From Pyxicephalus adspersus (lineage: Eukaryota > Chordata > Amphibia > Anura > Pyxicephalidae): a stretch of DNA of 64,000 bases. The position numbers and the translations under genes were made by a program. Within the stretch, counting starts at the first letter, position 1. Each line of letters begins with the position of its first letter. Under the pieces are notes generated by a model. It worked only from the letters and a program-made list of their open reading frames with translations, searched no databases and was not told the DNA's origin. The stretch spans positions 95,811,248-95,875,247 of the forward strand of contig NC_092862.1 in NCBI RefSeq assembly GCF_032062135.1, written 5' to 3'. Of the stretch, positions 61,746-64,000 are shown in pieces.

Positions 61746-62051
61746 CTGGTTGTGATGTGTCAGTACAACCTCTTTTTGCCCGTACACAGTAATCCCACCG
61801 TGTGTTTGGATCTTTAACAAACTGACCCACATCCTGGAACAATTCGCTGAAAGACATGTGGCTGGCTTGGTATACAGTGTAATATAGAAGGGCAGCCCTC
61901 CACAGATAGGGATCTTTTCGAAATAACACACTATGTATACTTGCGAGACCTTCCTCTGTAGGATTGATTGGCTTTAAACCATACTTCTTACGACCACTGC
62001 TATTATTCCAAGGTTGCTGATTATTGTTCATGCCTCGAAAATAGTGTGTCC
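61746..62051 (-). CDS. MATCAP2: MATCAP2 internal coding exon with zinc-ligand residues
   Basis: This 306-nt exon on the minus strand has an acceptor tttctgtgcag and a donor CCAG|gtaaa. It starts (G)THYFRGMNN, passes through KYGLKPINPTEEGLASIHSV and LFRKDPYLWRAALLYYTVY, and ends WDYCVRAKRGCTDTSQPG. In this metallopeptidase family the zinc site is HExxxH (HEIGTH) plus a downstream Glu. The exon supplies the second His (codon 62046-62044) and, 31 residues later, the second Glu of TEEG (61953-61951). The first His and catalytic Glu must be on the preceding exon, outside the window. The frame is open across the acceptor, so the Met in GMNN is internal and not a start. Confidence 0.95.
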
Positions 62052-64000
62052 CTGCACAGAAAAGATACATTTTAAAATGATAAGTAATTTAATGTTGGTG
62101 CCCACCTTCAACCCTATAGGCTTTACTCATCACTAATACACATTATAATTCTTCCTCACACAGACTGGCTTACCCTCGGGTGAACAAAACTCCAAAGACT
62201 GTGTGTTCAGTTTTTTTCCTGCATAGGTCCGACCTGTTCGTTAAATGCATGCCATGCATTGCAGTTCCACAGGAAGTGCTGGTGCCTGTACGACAAACTG
62301 CATGCATCTAATATGTTCTATGGTCCTGCAGTGCGCAGGCACATAGTTTGCATTGTGAGTTAGAGTAGTGAAAAAGCTGAATCTGTGGCCCCTATAGCAT
62401 GGAAACCTAAACAGTATAAGGTGGAATTAATTTGTGTAATAGTGATAACCTGTCTTGATTTTCAATTATTTGTAATGTTTTTCACCCAGTTTTGTGATTC
62501 ATGTAACCCCATTACATATCACAAACTCCATAGCCAGGTCATTGACCTCACTTTTTCTCCAGTTTAGTTAAACAATAGCCTCCTTCAGTAGTAATAATTT
62601 ATTTTGGTTGGTTGTTGTTTGCATGTCCATATACTTGCCCTCTATTCATTCATATTGTAATGCACATTTGCAATGATGTGTGTTTGTGCACTGTAAAATT
62701 ATTACTACAGAGTGAAAAAAAGGGTTATGCACACACTGCAAAAATGTTAAAAAGACCAACAGAAAAGAAAGAGAAACATTTTAAGTGTACTCCTAAATGT
62801 AAACTAAAACTAAATCTCACTGGTGTGAAAATTGTGTTGCAAATTGGTTGCCATGAATGATTGCAAACTACTACTTTTTGCAATATATAATTCAAAAAGC
62901 TCAGTTTATTAAATATGAAAGAGGACAATGGATAAAAATGGTATTACATTTCCAGTGGAAGTATTCTACCAAGGCTGAAACAGTATTAGGATTTAGACTA
63001 ACACAGAGGTAAAAATAGAAAACAGTGACAACTCCCACATTCTTTACACGGAAACACCCTGGAATGTACTAGGCAAATGGAGGTATTTTGGTGAAAAAAT
63101 TCTATACTGAGTTATAGCCCAGGCAAGTGAGGATCATTTCATACAACTTACTTGTTTGACCAAATCCCTGCCAAACCTGTGATCTGAGGGTTGCAGGTGC
63201 CCTTTTGGGACTTAGTGCAGCCTTTAATGCCCCTGAAGATAATAATAATTTGGGTCCCTACTGAGTCCTTACTAAAGCTGAAGGGAAGAAAAAATATTCT
63301 TTAGACTAGCTAGTAATTAAATGGTTTGGTTTATTTTTTCTGAAGTACATACTTTTATTCTGATATTTATCCTTTTCCCTTTTTATGTTTTCAGATATTT
63401 TTTATAATAAGTCTTGCTGAAAGACATATCAAACACGGCACATGGAATTTTAAAGGGGTTATTGGAGCACAAAATACAGAAAAATTATTTTATACAGGGC
63501 TATCATAGAGGTGTCTTCTAGTAATGAGGCTGATTTGCCAAAAGCAGTGATGATGTGCATACATAGACGAACCCCAATATTTAAGAAAGCATTAATGACT
63601 GCCTATACTGTGTATGCTGTCATATTATAGCTTGGATGCTCATTTATGAACAGCTGAGTATGAAAGGCTAACCCATAACAATGTGCACATATAAATCGAT
63701 CATACACTACACATTGCTTTTGGCTGCCCATCTTGTGTGCATTTTCTTTGTAAATCTGCCCCATTGCATGTAAAGCATGTCGTTAGTCTGCAGAAATGTC
63801 TGTAGCCCCAAGTAGTATGACTTCAGTTACAGATGACTTACTTTAGTTGGCATTTACTAAAAGGTATATGAGGCTCTTTAGCTATGTCAGGGGACGCATT
63901 TTAGGCTCCATAAATCATTTAGGTTGACCGCCACTGGTATAAACAATGAAATGGGTAAATTACAGAGAAAAATCTTAGTTGTGTTTTTTTTTCTAAATAC
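62052..64000 (-). other. MATCAP2: MATCAP2 intron (continues beyond window)
   Basis: This sequence is upstream of the last-seen MATCAP2 acceptor. No further family exon (in particular none encoding the first half of the HEIGTH motif) is recognised before the window ends. AT-rich sequence without repeats I could assign. Confidence 0.7.

Noticed and set aside
62029..62031. Met codon in the MATCAP2 exon as a translation start
   Set aside because: The frame continues upstream to the acceptor as (G)THYFRG, which is conserved family sequence carrying a zinc ligand, so this Met is internal.

Overview
The window is AT-rich, intron-dominated vertebrate DNA, most likely from an amphibian and probably a neobatrachian frog. 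Two things support that. Spliced exons of two vertebrate genes can be read. The rest is filled with short non-autonomous DNA transposons (foldback, TTAA-flanked and hAT-like elements) of a kind common in frog genomes. The host assignment is an inference, because no species-specific marker can be read directly.

Layout. From base 1 to about 51.4 kb the window covers the 3' half of EEPD1 on the + strand. A first intron of at least 28.6 kb is followed by six coding exons (28654-28705, 37482-37592, 42690-42824, 47688-47814, 49800-49994, 50654-50853) and a short 3'UTR. Together the exons encode about 272 residues, essentially the whole C-terminal endonuclease/exonuclease/phosphatase (EEP) domain. 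The large exon for the N-terminal helix-hairpin-helix half is not here and must lie upstream. After about 7.5 kb of repeat-rich intergenic DNA, the last three coding exons of MATCAP2 (KIAA0895) lie on the - strand (62051-61746, 60234-60137, 59096-58935). Its earlier exons lie to the right of the window. The two genes converge tail to tail, as I recall them doing at human 7p14.2.

Repeats. Six copies of a CpG-rich TTAA-flanked palindromic element are present, and one of them looks like a mosaic of two subfamilies. There are two non-autonomous hAT-like elements with internal tandem repeats, one of them with a perfect 8-bp target-site duplication, plus a smaller hAT-like end pair. A decayed Tc1/mariner transposase, several families of foldback MITEs, a perfect 187-bp triplication, and a cluster of nested palindromes at 24.3-25.1 kb are also seen. 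Minisatellites with units of about 34 and 32 bp and two long G-runs complete the list.

Most notable biology. The EEPD1 reading frame is intact and correctly spliced, but two EEP signature acidic residues differ from the mammalian protein as I recall it. The Gln-Glu motif reads Gln-Asp, and the Gly-Asp-Phe motif reads Gly-Gly-Phe. No new multi-gene system was found. The two genes have unrelated functions (DNA-repair nuclease and tubulin carboxypeptidase), and their adjacency is read as conserved synteny only.
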